DNA from: CAVQBC01 sp963848415
GTDB lineage: Bacteria; Actinomycetota; Thermoleophilia; Solirubrobacterales; Solirubrobacteraceae
NCBI GenBank assembly: GCA_963848415.1
Contig: CAWKDN010000003.1
Coordinates: 124,001-188,000, forward strand
Direction of reading: 5' to 3'
DNA length: 64,000 nucleotides
Shown in pieces: positions 1 to 9,120 of the stretch. The notes below the pieces were generated by a model. It did no database searches. It worked only from the letters and a program-made list of their open reading frames with translations, and was not told where the DNA came from. How positions within the stretch are numbered: the stretch's first letter is position 1; every line of letters begins with the position of its first letter. A program made the translations under genes and the position numbers.

Positions 1-66
1 CTCACGCCGACGGCGGTTGATCACCGCCGCGTGCTGGCCGTGCTGGCCTACCTGCGGTCCGCCTAG
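1..66 (+). CDS. C-terminal end of an unidentified gene (partial)
   Basis: An open frame enters from the left edge and gives 21 codons ending in TAG at 64-66 (C-terminus ...VLAVLAYLRSA). Too little is present to assign a family. It is followed directly by a perfect GC-rich palindrome that could end its transcript, and lies 84 bp before the ABC transporter gene on the same strand. Confidence 0.4.
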   Translation, partial: LTPTAVDHRRVLAVLAYLRSA

Positions 67-73
67 CGGGCGG

Positions 74-95
74 GGGGTGCGGGTACCCGCACCCC
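74..95. terminator. perfect 22-bp GC palindrome after the partial gene
   Basis: Positions 74-84 (GGGGTGCGGGT) are the exact reverse complement of 85-95. It starts 7 nt after the TAG of the upstream gene and precedes the ABC operon. There is no T tract, so it is either a GC-hairpin terminator of the type common in actinobacteria or a dyad protein site. Confidence 0.45.
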
Positions 96-150
96 GGGCA
101 TTGGTGCCACCCCGACCGGCGCCGCCCGGCCGCTGCGTCATCCTCGGCGC

Positions 151-894
151 ATGAGCGCGACGACCCCTGCCCACGACGCCATCGTCTCCACCTCCGCGCT
201 GCATCGCCGCTACGGCGAGGGGCCGACGGCGGTTCACGCGCTCAACGACGTCACGCTGTGCTTTCCCGCGGGCGGATACACGGCGATCATGGGGCCGTCG
301 GGCTCGGGCAAGTCGACGCTCATGCACCTGCTGGCCGGCCTGGACACGCCGACCAGCGGCTCGGTGGTGGTCGACGGCGTCGAGCTCGCGAACCTCGACG
401 ACCGCAAGCTCACGCGCCTGCGCCGCGACAGGCTGGGCTTCGTCTTTCAGGCCTTCAACCTCGTGCCGGTGCTCACCGCGCAGGAGAACATCGTGCTGCC
501 GCTCACGCTGGCCGGGCGCAAGCCCGACGCCGAGTGGCTCGAGGCGCTGATCGCCAAGGTGGAGCTCGGCGACCGGCTGACCCATCGCCCGTCCGAGCTC
601 TCCGGCGGCCAGCAGCAGCGCGTCGCCGTCGCCCGCGCGCTGGCCTCCCGCCCCGCCGTGGTCTTCGCCGACGAGCCCACCGGCAACCTCGACTCGCGCG
701 CCTCCGACGAGGTGCTCGCGCTCCTGCGAGAGGCCGTCGACGAGTTCGGCCAGACGGTCATCATGGTCACCCACGACGCGCACGCCGCGTCGGTCGCCGA
801 TCGCGTCGTCGTGCTGCGCGACGGCGCGGTCGTCCACGACGGCGCCGGCGAGTCCGAGGCGGGCGTGCTGGACCTGATGAAGGCCGTCGCGTAG
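151..894 (+). CDS. MacB/LolD-type ABC transporter ATP-binding protein
   Basis: 247-residue nucleotide-binding subunit of an ABC transporter that would power the FtsX-like permease encoded next. Visible motifs in order: Walker A GPSGSGKST near residue 49, Q-loop region FVFQAFNLVPVLTAQENI, signature LSGGQQQRVAVARAL, Walker B VVFADEPTGNLDS and the H-loop VTHD. The LSGGQQQRVA plus EPTGNLD combination is typical of the MacB/LolD/FtsE subfamily, which works in mechanotransmission or export of lipoproteins, peptides or drugs rather than solute import. The permease starts 25 bp downstream. A hexamer CATCCT at 139-144, 6 nt before the ATG, may be the -10 of a leaderless transcript. The substrate cannot be told from sequence. 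Confidence 0.93.
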   Translation: MSATTPAHDAIVSTSALHRRYGEGPTAVHALNDVTLCFPAGGYTAIMGPSGSGKSTLMHLLAGLDTPTSGSVVVDGVELANLDDRKLTRLRRDRLGFVFQAFNLVPVLTAQENIVLPLTLAGRKPDAEWLEALIAKVELGDRLTHRPSELSGGQQQRVAVARALASRPAVVFADEPTGNLDSRASDEVLALLREAVDEFGQTVIMVTHDAHAASVADRVVVLRDGAVVHDGAGESEAGVLDLMKAVA

Positions 895-919
895 TGGCTC
901 GCTCCGGGACGGGCCGCTA

Positions 920-3475
920 GTGCTGCGCCTCGCGCTGCGGGGCCTGGTCGCGCGCAAACTGCGCACCGCGCTGACGGGCCTCGCCGTCCTGCTCGGCGTC
1001 GCCTTCGTCGCCGGCACGTTCGTGTTCACGGACACGATCGACGCCTCCTTCGAGGACCTCTTCCAGCGCGCGTCGAAGGGCGTCGACGTCTCGGTCAAGG
1101 CTCGTCAGGCCGTCGACGACGACTTCAACGAGCTCCAGCCCTTCGACGCGGCGGTGCTCGAGCGCGTGCGGGCGGTCGACGGCGTCGCCGCCGCGCAGGG
1201 CTCGGTGGAGGCCCAGGCGACGTTGTTCGACAGCAAGGGGGAGGCGATCGGCGGCCAGGCCGGTCCCGCGCTGCTCTTCTCCGCGCGCAGCGGCCGCTTC
1301 GACCCGCTCGAGTACGAGGACGGCGGGCCCCCGGCGGGCCCGGGCGAGGTCGTCATCGACCTCGCGACGGCCGAGCGCAACGACTTCGCGGTCGGCGACC
1401 GGATCAGGCTCGCGAGCCGCGCGCCGGCGAAGGTCTACGAGATCGCCGGCCTGGCGACGCTCGGCGACACGAAGTCGCTGGGCGGCGCCAGCTTCGCGGA
1501 GCTCACGCTCACCGAGGCCCAGCGGGTCAGCGACCGCGCCGGCAAGCTCGACGAGGTCGTCCTCGCCGCCGAGGAGGGGGTCTCGCCGCAGGCGCTCAAG
1601 CAGCGCGTCGCGACGGTCGCGGGCCGCGGGTTCGAGGTCCGCACCGGTCAGGAGGACGCCGATCAGCAGGCCGCCGACATCGGCGAGCAGCTCGGCTTCA
1701 TCACGACGGCGCTGCTGGTGTTCGCCGGTGTCGCCGTGCTGGTGGGCGGCTTCCTGATCTTCAACACCTTCTCGATCACCGTCGCCCAGCGCTCGCGCGA
1801 GTTCGCGCTGCTGCGCACGCTCGGCGCCTCGCGGCGGCAGGTGCTCGGCGCCGTGCTGCTCGAGGCGGCCCTGATCGGGCTCGTGGCCTCGCTGCTCGGG
1901 ATCGCGGCCGGGGTGCTGCTCGCGCAGGGCCTGGCCGCGCTGCTGGCGGGCTTCGGGCTCGACCTCCCGACCACCGACACCGTGCTCGCCCCGGGCACCG
2001 TGATCGCCGGCCTGCTGGTGGGGATGATCGCGACGATCGTCTCCGGGGTGATCCCCGCGCGTCGGGCGACGCAGGTCGAGCCGGTCGCGGCCATGCGCGA
2101 GGCGGACGTCCCCGGGTCGGGCCGCGTCGGCGTGGTGCGCATCGTCGCGGCCGCCGTGATCGCCGCGCTGGGGGTGGGCGGGATGCTGCTCGGGCTCTTC
2201 GGGGCGCTGGGCTCGAGCAGCGCCGACCTCTCGGTGCTCGGGCTCGGCGCGATGGCCTGCGTGTTCGGCATCGCGCTCTTCGCGCCGGTGCTTGTGCGCC
2301 CGCTCGCGCGCGTGATCGGCGCGCCGCTCGAGAAGCTCGGCGGCCTCACCGGCCGGCTGGCACGCGAGAACGCCCAGCGCCAGCCGCAGCGCACCGCCGT
2401 CACCGCCTCCGCTCTGATGGTCGGGCTGGCGCTCGTCGTCTTCGTGGCGATCTTCGCCGCCGGCATCCGCGCCTCGGTCGACGGGGTGATCGACGAGCAG
2501 TTCTCCGCCTCCGTGGTCGTCACCAGCCAGGACGGCTTCACGCCCATCCCGGCCGGGGCGGCCGACCGCCTGCGCGGGGTGCAGGGCGTCGACGCGGTCA
2601 GCGCCATCCGCTTTCAGTCCGGCAAGGTCGAGGGCGTGCCAGGCAACACCGGCACCTCGGGCCTGGATCCCGCGTCCGTGGGCGAGGTCTTCCGGCCGGA
2701 GTTCGTGGAGGGCTCGGAGGCCACGCTGCGGCGCCTCAGCGAGCGCCAGGCGCTCGTCGACGACGGCTGGGCGAAGGACAACGGCTTCGCGGTCGGCGAC
2801 ACGCTGCAGATGACCACCCCGACCGGCAAGCGGGTCGCCTATGCGATCACCGGGACCTACGACAACCAGGTCGGCGTGCTGGGGGACGTCACGATCGCCA
2901 ACCTCTCGATGGGCCGCGACTGGAACGTGGAGTCCGACGCGCTCGTGCTGGTGGGCGGCGCCGAGGGCACGACGCCGGCGCAGATCGAGCGCCTGGCCAA
3001 GGCGGCGCTCGGCCCCTTCCCCTCGGCCGACCCGCTCACGCTCGAGGGCTTCAAGGACCAGCAGGCCGAGGCCGTCAACCAGATCCTCGGGCTTATCTAC
3101 GCGCTGCTCTCGCTGTCGGTGATCGTCTCGCTGCTGGGGATCGTCAACACGCTCGCGCTGTCCGTCCACGAGCGCACGCGCGAGCTCGGCCTGTTGCGCG
3201 CGGTCGGCATGTCGCGCCGCCAGGTCCGCCGGACGGTCCGCGGCGAGGCGGTGATCACCGCGCTGCTCGGCGCGGCGCTCGGGCTCGTGCTGGGGACGGC
3301 CTTCGCGGCGCTCGTCTCCCGGCCGCTGGCCGAGGACGGCTTCAGGCTCGCGATCCCGTGGGGGACGCTGATCGGCCTCGCCGTCCTCGCCGCGCTCGCC
3401 GGCGTGCTGGCCTCGCTCGGCCCGGCGCGCCGGGCGTCGCGGGTGGACGTCCTGCGCGCGGTGACGACCGAGTAG
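920..3475 (+). CDS. FtsX-like/MacB permease, fused two-module form
   Basis: 851-residue membrane subunit paired with the preceding ATPase. It has an N-terminal membrane segment (about residues 14-35), a large periplasm-type domain, a three-helix FtsX core (about 255-395, including the TVAQRSREFALLRTLGASRR coupling motif), more membrane segments, a second extracytoplasmic domain (about 520-710), and a second FtsX core ending in SVHERTRELGLLRAVGMSRR and ARRASRVDVLRAV. The two permease modules in one chain resemble the duplicated actinobacterial form of the MacB/FtsX family. It starts with GTG at 920. It converges on the minus-strand GGDEF-like gene with only 8 bp between the stops. Confidence 0.92.
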   Translation: MLRLALRGLVARKLRTALTGLAVLLGVAFVAGTFVFTDTIDASFEDLFQRASKGVDVSVKARQAVDDDFNELQPFDAAVLERVRAVDGVAAAQGSVEAQATLFDSKGEAIGGQAGPALLFSARSGRFDPLEYEDGGPPAGPGEVVIDLATAERNDFAVGDRIRLASRAPAKVYEIAGLATLGDTKSLGGASFAELTLTEAQRVSDRAGKLDEVVLAAEEGVSPQALKQRVATVAGRGFEVRTGQEDADQQAADIGEQLGFITTALLVFAGVAVLVGGFLIFNTFSITVAQRSREFALLRTLGASRRQVLGAVLLEAALIGLVASLLGIAAGVLLAQGLAALLAGFGLDLPTTDTVLAPGTVIAGLLVGMIATIVSGVIPARRATQVEPVAAMREADVPGSGRVGVVRIVAAAVIAALGVGGMLLGLFGALGSSSADLSVLGLGAMACVFGIALFAPVLVRPLARVIGAPLEKLGGLTGRLARENAQRQPQRTAVTASALMVGLALVVFVAIFAAGIRASVDGVIDEQFSASVVVTSQDGFTPIPAGAADRLRGVQGVDAVSAIRFQSGKVEGVPGNTGTSGLDPASVGEVFRPEFVEGSEATLRRLSERQALVDDGWAKDNGFAVGDTLQMTTPTGKRVAYAITGTYDNQVGVLGDVTIANLSMGRDWNVESDALVLVGGAEGTTPAQIERLAKAALGPFPSADPLTLEGFKDQQAEAVNQILGLIYALLSLSVIVSLLGIVNTLALSVHERTRELGLLRAVGMSRRQVRRTVRGEAVITALLGAALGLVLGTAFAALVSRPLAEDGFRLAIPWGTLIGLAVLAALAGVLASLGPARRASRVDVLRAVTTE

Positions 3476-3483
3476 CGCTCCGC

Positions 3484-4206
3484 TCAGGCGCTGCGCGCCC
3501 GGCGCGGGGCCGTGGGCCGGGCGGCTTCCGCGCGCTCGAGCAGCTCCTCGGGGCGCTCACCGTCGCCGGCGTGGGCCACGCCCACCGAGACTCGCCGGGC
3601 GCCCGGGGCGCTGTCCGCCAGTCGCTGAGCCACCGCGCGTCCCGCGCCGAGCGCGGTGGCGGGCAGCAGCAGGCCGAAGCGCGCGCCGTCCAGCCGGGCG
3701 AGCACGTCGCCGCCGCGCACGCGGGCGCGCCAGCGGGTGCTCGCCTGGCGCAGCAGGCCGTCGGCCGAGGGATCGTCGCGCTCGCCGTCGAACGCGAGCA
3801 CGGCCACGCACGGCGGCTCGCCGCCGCGGGCGGCGCGGGCCAGCTCGCGCTCGAGCGCCTCCCGCCACGCGCGTGCGCTCGGCAGCCCGGTCAGGCGGTC
3901 GACCCGGGCGTCGCGCTCGAGGGCGGCGACGCGCTCGTCGTGCTCGATCGCCCGCGCCACGCTGCCGGCCAGCACCCGCACGGTGTTGCGCACGGCCGGG
4001 GTCAGCGGCGCCTGTGGCTCAGACCAGACGATCGCGAGCAGCCCGTGCAGGCGGTCGGCCGAACGCACCGGCTCGGTGTGCGCCTGCGCGGGCGGTCCGG
4101 TCGCGTCCGGCGGCGAGGCGGGACCGCTCGTCGCGGTCGCGACCACCTCGCCGCGCGCGTCGTGCTCCCACAGCGTGACGGCGTCGGCGCCCGTCAGGCG
4201 GCGCAC
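3484..4206 (-). CDS. GAF plus degenerate GGDEF domain protein
   Basis: The N-terminal part is a GAF-like sensor (ADAVTLWEHD ... VRVLAGSVARAIEHDERVAAL). The C-terminal part follows the diguanylate cyclase fold (RVDRLTGLPSARAWREALER at the usual start) but the catalytic GGDEF loop reads RLDGARFG, so c-di-GMP synthesis is unlikely and a regulatory or binding role is more probable. The first usable start is GTG at 4206, but the GAF frame stays convincing upstream (ATICDAVRRLTGAD) and runs back in frame to the TAG of the phosphorylase at 4276-4278 with no normal start codon. The true N-terminus is therefore unresolved: a non-canonical start, stop read-through or a sequence error are all possible. 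Probably co-transcribed with the phosphorylase. Confidence 0.7.
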   Translation of the reverse strand: MRRLTGADAVTLWEHDARGEVVATATSGPASPPDATGPPAQAHTEPVRSADRLHGLLAIVWSEPQAPLTPAVRNTVRVLAGSVARAIEHDERVAALERDARVDRLTGLPSARAWREALERELARAARGGEPPCVAVLAFDGERDDPSADGLLRQASTRWRARVRGGDVLARLDGARFGLLLPATALGAGRAVAQRLADSAPGARRVSVGVAHAGDGERPEELLERAEAARPTAPRRARSA

Positions 4207-4275
4207 GGCGTCGCAGATCGTCGCCCGCGCGCTGCGGGCGCCCGCGCCGTCGGGCTCGACCGCGCCGGCGATGGC

Positions 4276-6630
4276 CTACACCTCCGTGTGGCGGCGGCTC
4301 GGCGCCCGTCCGGGCGGCTGGTCGATCGGCGGCAGCCACTCGAAGTCGGGCAGCTTGCGGGTCACCGGCTTGCCCTTGGCGACCGTGAACGCCTCGCCGT
4401 GGTGCAGCAGCTCGAGCGGCTCGCCGTCGACGACCTCGTAGGACACCTGCTTCTGGCGGACCTCGACGCGCAGCCGGCGGCCGCGGTAGAGCATGCGGAA
4501 GGTCAGCCGCCCGAGCCGCGAGGGCAGCCGCGGGGCGAAGGCGAGCGTGTCGCCGGTGTCGCGCATCCCGCCGAAGCCCGCCACCGCGACGAGCCATGTG
4601 CCGGCGAGCGCGGCGATGTGCAGGCCGTCGGCGGTGTTGCCCGCCGTGTCGCGCAGGTCGACGAACGCCGTCTCGGCGAAGTAGTCGTAGGCGAGCTCCA
4701 CGTGGCCGACCTCGGCCGCGACGATCCCCTGCGTGTTGGCCGACAGCGACGAGTCGCGGACGGTGATGTGCTCGTAGTAGGCGAAATCGCGCTCCTTCTG
4801 CTCGGGCGAGAAGCTTTCGCCGCAGATGTAGAGCGCGAGCACGAGATCGGCCTGCTTGACCACCTGCGTGGTGTAGAGCGTGTAGTAGGGGAAGGACATC
4901 ATCAGCGGGTACTGCTCCGGGCCGATGGCGTCGAAGTCCCAGCGCCGGTGGTGGGTGAAGTTCTCGGCCTGCGGATGCACGCGCAGCAGCTGGTCGTAGG
5001 GGACGATGATGCGGGCGGCCGCGTCGCGCCAGCTCGCGACCTCCTCCTCGTCCACGTTGAGCTCGCCGGCCCGCCGCGGGTGGCGGACGACCAGCTCGGC
5101 GGCGGACTGCAGGTTGCGCGCCGCCATCAGGTTCGTGTAGACGTTGTTGTCGGCCAGCGCGCTGTACTCGTCCGGCCCGGTGACGCCGTCGATCCGGAAG
5201 CCGCCCTCGGAGTCGTGGTGGCCGACCGAGCGCCACAGCCGCGCCGTGGCGACGAGCAGGTCGAGCGCCGGCCCGGCCTCGAAGGCCTCGTCGCCCGTGG
5301 CCGACAGGTAGCGGCGGACCGCGTCCGCCACGTCGGCGTTGACGTGGAAGGCCGCGGTGCCGGCGGGCCAGTAGCCAGAGCACTCCTGCCCGCGGATCGT
5401 GCGCCAGGGGAAGGCGGCGCCCGAGAGCCCGAGCTCGTGCGCGCGCGCCTCGGCCAGGTCGAGCGTCGAGTGGCGCCAGAGCAGCGCGTCGGCGGCGGCC
5501 TCCGGGGCGATGTAGGTGAGCACCGCGAGCACGAAGGTGTCCATGTCCCAGAAGGAGTGGCCGTCGTAGCCGCTGCCGGTGAGCCCCTTGGCCGGGATGG
5601 CGCGCCGCTCGGCCCGTGCCCCGGCCTGCAGGGCGTGGAAGATCGCGAAGCGGACGGCCTGCTGGAGCGCCGCGTCGCCCTCGAGCTCGACGTCGGCGCG
5701 GTCCCAGACGTCGTCGAGGTACTCGCGCTGCCCGGCCCGCAGCCCCTTCCAGCCCGTCCGCTTGGCCGACGCCAGCGCGGCGTCGACCTGGGCTCGCAGG
5801 GAGGGCAGCGAGCGCTGGCTCGACCACCCGTAGGCCAGCAGCTTGACGATGCGCAGCGGCTGTCCCGGCTCGAGCTCGGTGGTCACCGTGAGGCGGGCGA
5901 GGTCGGTCTCTGACTCCATCGTCGTGACGGTGCCCTCCGGCCCCTCGACGATGTGGTCCATCGCCGCCGCCATCCGCAGCCCGCTCGCGCGCGTGTGGTG
6001 GATCAGCTCGGCCCGCATCCCGTTGCAGCCGTGGAACTCGCCGACCAGCGGCGAGCGCAGCGCGGCCGCCGCGCGCGGGTCGTCGGTCTGCGCCGGCACC
6101 GGCTCGTTGGCCACCAGCTCCGAGAGCACGACGATCCGCGCCGATGCGTCGACCGGCTCGACCTCGTAGGAGATCGCGGCCACCGAGCGCTGCACGAAGG
6201 AGACCATCCGCGTCGAGCGCACGCGCACCCGCGTGCCCGCCGGGGAGACCCACTCGACCTCGCGCGTGAGGACGCCGTCGCGCAGGTCGAGGACCCGCTC
6301 GTGGTGGAGCACGCGCCCGTAGCGGACGTCGAACGGCTCGTCGTCGACCAGCAGTCGCAGCACCTTGCCGTTGGTGACGTTGACGACGGTCTGACCGTCC
6401 TCCGGGTAGCCGTAGCCGCCCTCGGCGTAGGGAAGCGGCCGCGTCTCGTAGAAGGCGTTGAGGTAGGTGCCCGGGACCCCGAACGGCTCGCCCTCGTCGA
6501 GGTTGCCGCGCAGCCCGATGTGGCCGTTGGAGAGCGCGAAGACGGACTCGGTCTCTGCCAGCAGGTCGAGTCGCAGGCGCCGCTCGGGGATCGACCAGGC
6601 CTCGACCTCGTAGACGTCGTCGGTGCTCAT
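4276..6630 (-). CDS. GH65 family disaccharide phosphorylase (trehalose/kojibiose/maltose type)
   Basis: 784 residues, the normal length for glycoside hydrolase family 65. These enzymes split an alpha-linked glucose disaccharide with phosphate to give beta-glucose 1-phosphate and glucose in the cytoplasm. An N-terminal beta-sandwich (about 1-260) is followed by an (alpha/alpha)6 barrel. The general acid is Glu488 in TGPDEYSALADNN; the substrate-site stretch GYDGHSFWDMDTF and the phosphate-site motif VVKQADLVL are present. No hydrolase-type catalytic base is apparent. Substrate specificity cannot be settled from sequence. Start ATG at 6630, with a -10-like TATCGT 10 nt upstream. The next gene in the same direction is the GAF/GGDEF protein, whose frame continues in phase after this TAG. 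Confidence 0.9.
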   Translation of the reverse strand: MSTDDVYEVEAWSIPERRLRLDLLAETESVFALSNGHIGLRGNLDEGEPFGVPGTYLNAFYETRPLPYAEGGYGYPEDGQTVVNVTNGKVLRLLVDDEPFDVRYGRVLHHERVLDLRDGVLTREVEWVSPAGTRVRVRSTRMVSFVQRSVAAISYEVEPVDASARIVVLSELVANEPVPAQTDDPRAAAALRSPLVGEFHGCNGMRAELIHHTRASGLRMAAAMDHIVEGPEGTVTTMESETDLARLTVTTELEPGQPLRIVKLLAYGWSSQRSLPSLRAQVDAALASAKRTGWKGLRAGQREYLDDVWDRADVELEGDAALQQAVRFAIFHALQAGARAERRAIPAKGLTGSGYDGHSFWDMDTFVLAVLTYIAPEAAADALLWRHSTLDLAEARAHELGLSGAAFPWRTIRGQECSGYWPAGTAAFHVNADVADAVRRYLSATGDEAFEAGPALDLLVATARLWRSVGHHDSEGGFRIDGVTGPDEYSALADNNVYTNLMAARNLQSAAELVVRHPRRAGELNVDEEEVASWRDAAARIIVPYDQLLRVHPQAENFTHHRRWDFDAIGPEQYPLMMSFPYYTLYTTQVVKQADLVLALYICGESFSPEQKERDFAYYEHITVRDSSLSANTQGIVAAEVGHVELAYDYFAETAFVDLRDTAGNTADGLHIAALAGTWLVAVAGFGGMRDTGDTLAFAPRLPSRLGRLTFRMLYRGRRLRVEVRQKQVSYEVVDGEPLELLHHGEAFTVAKGKPVTRKLPDFEWLPPIDQPPGRAPSRRHTEV

Positions 6631-6640
6631 GGCGCCCGGG

Positions 6641-6646
6641 ACGATA
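6641..6646 (-). promoter_or_regulatory. -10 element for the GH65 gene (leaderless type)
   Basis: TATCGT on the minus strand, 10 nt before the ATG at 6630. The spacing implies the transcript starts at or very near the start codon. No good -35 is seen. Confidence 0.45.
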
Positions 6647-6680
6647 AGCCCCGCGCTCGCGCGCCGCCGGGCGCGTTCGT

Positions 6681-7346
6681 TCAGACAGGTGGCCCGGCGT
6701 CGCTGAAGCGCACGGTCACGCGCTCGTAGCCGAGCCCCTGCGCGAGCCGCTCGAGCATCGCGGCCGTGTTGCGCTCGGCGGCGCGTGGCAGGTCCGGATC
6801 CGCCCGCGCCGTCGCGTCGAGCTTGCGCTGAGCGAGCAGCAGCAGCTGGCGCTCCTCGTCGGCGCCCCCGGCGCCCAGCGCCTCGCCGGCGCGGTCCAGG
6901 AGCCCGCGGTCGCGGTCGACGACGCGCGTCTTGGCGAGGTCGATCCGCGCCGGGCTCAGCTGCGCGCGGGGGAGGGTGATGGTCACCGCGCGGCGGTCGT
7001 CTGAGACCTGCAGCGACTTCGGCCCGAGCTCGCGGAAGTCGACGCTGGCGTCGACGTTGCCGGTCGCCACCAGCACCGTCCGCTTGCCCTGGATGAAGGA
7101 GGGCAGCAGCTTCGCGTCCTCCTCGACGTCGACGATCTGCTGGTAGTTGGCCGTCGCCGCGCGGTACTCGCTGAGCTTCTGCAGCGACTTGAGCAGCGTC
7201 GGCTGGGAGCGGTCGCGCGTCTCTGTACCGAACGGGTTGAGGCCGTCGACGAGCCGCGGCACGAGCACGACGGCCAGCACCACGACGGCGGTCAGCGCGA
7301 CGAGCCGCAGGAGCAGGACGCGCCGCTGACGTTCCCGGCTGCTCAC
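6681..7346 (-). CDS. DUF4230 domain membrane-anchored protein
   Basis: 221 residues. An N-terminal Arg-rich stretch and one membrane helix (about 10-30, LRLVALTAVVVLAVVLVPRL) are followed by an extracytoplasmic DUF4230 domain: the ...LLKSLQKLSEYRAATANYQQ start and the VNVDASVDFR/ITLPRAQLSPARIDL style beta-strand core are characteristic. The biochemical function of the family is unknown. GTG start at 7346. It is transcribed away from the dynamin-like pair, whose start lies 64 bp away, so the two could share a control region. Confidence 0.82.
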   Translation of the reverse strand: MSSRERQRRVLLLRLVALTAVVVLAVVLVPRLVDGLNPFGTETRDRSQPTLLKSLQKLSEYRAATANYQQIVDVEEDAKLLPSFIQGKRTVLVATGNVDASVDFRELGPKSLQVSDDRRAVTITLPRAQLSPARIDLAKTRVVDRDRGLLDRAGEALGAGGADEERQLLLLAQRKLDATARADPDLPRAAERNTAAMLERLAQGLGYERVTVRFSDAGPPV

Positions 7347-7353
7347 CTGGATG

Positions 7354-7359
7354 AGGCTA
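7354..7359 (-). promoter_or_regulatory. -10 element for the DUF4230 gene
   Basis: TAGCCT on the minus strand, 7 nt before the GTG at 7346, matching the leaderless spacing seen at other first genes in this window. Confidence 0.35.
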
Positions 7360-7410
7360 CCCGGGCGGGTCGCGAGTCTCCCGCGGACGAAAAGCGGGAA
7401 CCTCCCGGCT

Positions 7411-9120
7411 GTGCCCGGCTACGCGGAGACGCTCAGGACGGTGACCGCGCTGGTCGAGCTGCGCGACGGGCTGCACCGGCTCCCGCTCGCGCTCGAGCTG
7501 GCGGGCGCCGAGGAGGCGCGCGTCCTGCGGCGCGAGCTCGCGGGCCAGATCGACGACTACCTGCTGCCGCGCCTGCGCCAGATGGACGCGCCGCTGCTGA
7601 TGGTCGTGGGCGGCTCGACCGGCGCCGGCAAGTCGACGCTCGTCAACAGCCTGGTCGGCTTCGAGGTCAGCCGCGCCGGCGTCCTGCGGCCGACCACCCG
7701 CGCGCCGGTCCTCGTCTGCCACCCCGCCGACCGCGGCTGGTTCGAGGACGACCGCATCCTCCCGGAGCTGCCGCGCATCTCGGGCGCGGCGACGGAAGCG
7801 GACGCCGGGTCGCTCGAGCTCTCGCCCACCGACCGCTTGCCGCCCGGCCTGGCGCTGCTCGACGCGCCAGACATAGACTCGGTGGTCGAGGCCAACCGCA
7901 CCCTCGCGCGCCAGCTGCTCGCGGCGGCGGACGCGTGGCTGTTCGTGACGAGCGCGGCCCGCTACGCGGATGCGGTGCCGTGGGACCTGCTGCTGGCGGC
8001 GCGCGAGCGCGGCACCGCGCTCTCGCTGGTGCTCGACCGCGTGCCGCCCGACGGAAGCGAGGAGATCGGCTCGCACCTGCGGGCGATGCTCGCCGAGCGC
8101 GGGCTGGGCGACGCCGAGCTGCTGGTCGTGCCCGAGTCGCCGCTGCGCGACGGCCGCCTGCCCGGGAGCGCGCTGGCGCCGGTGCGGGAGTGGCTGGACG
8201 GGCTGGCCGGTGACGCGGAGGCCCGCTCGGAGCTCGTCCGGCGCACGCTCGGCGGCGCACTGAAGAGCCTGCCGCGCCGCGTCGGCGTCATCGAGGAGGC
8301 CGGCGAGGCGCAGCACGACGCCGCCGCCGCGCTCGAGCGGGCGGTGACGGACGCCTACGCGGCCGCGCGCGAGGAGGTCGACGAGGCGGTGCGCAGCGGC
8401 ACGCTGCTGCGCGGCGAGGTGCTGGCCCGCTGGCACGAGGTCGTCGGCACCGGCGACCTGATGCGCGCGTTGGAGACGCGCGCCGGCTGGGTGCGCGACC
8501 GTTTGCGCTCGCTGGTCACCGGCAAGCCGACCGCCGACGCCGAGCTCCGGACGGCGGTCCAGGCGGGCGTCGATGCGGTCGTGCACGCCGCCGCCGACCG
8601 CGCCGCCGAGCGGGTTGCGCGCAGCTGGCGCGGACAGGCCGGCGGCACGCCGCTGCTCGCGCGCGGCGAGCGCCTGGACGCCGCCTCGCCCGGGCTGGCC
8701 GACGCCACGTCCGAGGCGGTCCGCGGCTGGCAGCGCTTCGTCTTCGACCTCGTGCGCGAGGAGAGCGCCGGCAAGCGCACGACTGCGCGCCTGGCCTCGC
8801 TCGGGGTCAACGGCGCCGGGCTGACGGTCATGATCGCGGTGTTCGCCAGCACCGGCGGACTCACGGGCGCCGAGGTCGTCGTGGCGGGTGGCACGTCGGC
8901 GCTCTCCCAGAAGGTGCTCGAGGCGGTGTTCGGCGATCAGGCCGTGCGCGCGCTCGCCGCGCGCTCGCGCGAGGAGCTGCTCGGCCGCGTCGATCGCCTG
9001 CTGGCCGGCGAGGCCGAGCGCTTCCAGGCGCGCCTGGCGCCGGTGACCGGGATCGAAGGGCGCCTGGCGCAGTTGCGCGAGGCGCGCTCGGCCCTGGCGG
9101 CGCTGGAGCCCGCCGGGTGA
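7411..9120 (+). CDS. dynamin-like large GTPase, first of a pair
   Basis: About 569 residues. The G domain carries a P-loop GGSTGAGKSTLVNSLVG, a switch region with RPTTRAPVLV, and LLDAPDIDS as the DxxG-type G3. A long helical region follows, with a C-terminal hydrophobic segment (GAGLTVMIAVFASTGGLTGAEVVVAGG) that fits a membrane-inserting paddle. This layout matches bacterial dynamin-like/YfjP GTPases that remodel membranes. An upstream in-frame ATG at 7351 would place the start 4 bp from the divergent DUF4230 gene, leaving no promoter room; GTG at 7411 (MPGYAETLRTV) is preferred. The stop overlaps the next GTPase by 4 bp, so the two are translationally coupled and probably form a hetero-oligomer. 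Confidence 0.85.
   Translation: MPGYAETLRTVTALVELRDGLHRLPLALELAGAEEARVLRRELAGQIDDYLLPRLRQMDAPLLMVVGGSTGAGKSTLVNSLVGFEVSRAGVLRPTTRAPVLVCHPADRGWFEDDRILPELPRISGAATEADAGSLELSPTDRLPPGLALLDAPDIDSVVEANRTLARQLLAAADAWLFVTSAARYADAVPWDLLLAARERGTALSLVLDRVPPDGSEEIGSHLRAMLAERGLGDAELLVVPESPLRDGRLPGSALAPVREWLDGLAGDAEARSELVRRTLGGALKSLPRRVGVIEEAGEAQHDAAAALERAVTDAYAAAREEVDEAVRSGTLLRGEVLARWHEVVGTGDLMRALETRAGWVRDRLRSLVTGKPTADAELRTAVQAGVDAVVHAAADRAAERVARSWRGQAGGTPLLARGERLDAASPGLADATSEAVRGWQRFVFDLVREESAGKRTTARLASLGVNGAGLTVMIAVFASTGGLTGAEVVVAGGTSALSQKVLEAVFGDQAVRALAARSREELLGRVDRLLAGEAERFQARLAPVTGIEGRLAQLREARSALAALEPAG

Noticed and set aside
917..3169. 750-codon open frame on the minus strand across the FtsX-like gene, and many similar long antisense frames (for example 3358-5913 +, 8937-11399 -, 33679-35106 -)
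   Set aside because: High GC removes stop codons from shadow frames. These translate to Arg/Ala/Gly/His-rich, low-complexity protein and overlap genes with intact motifs.
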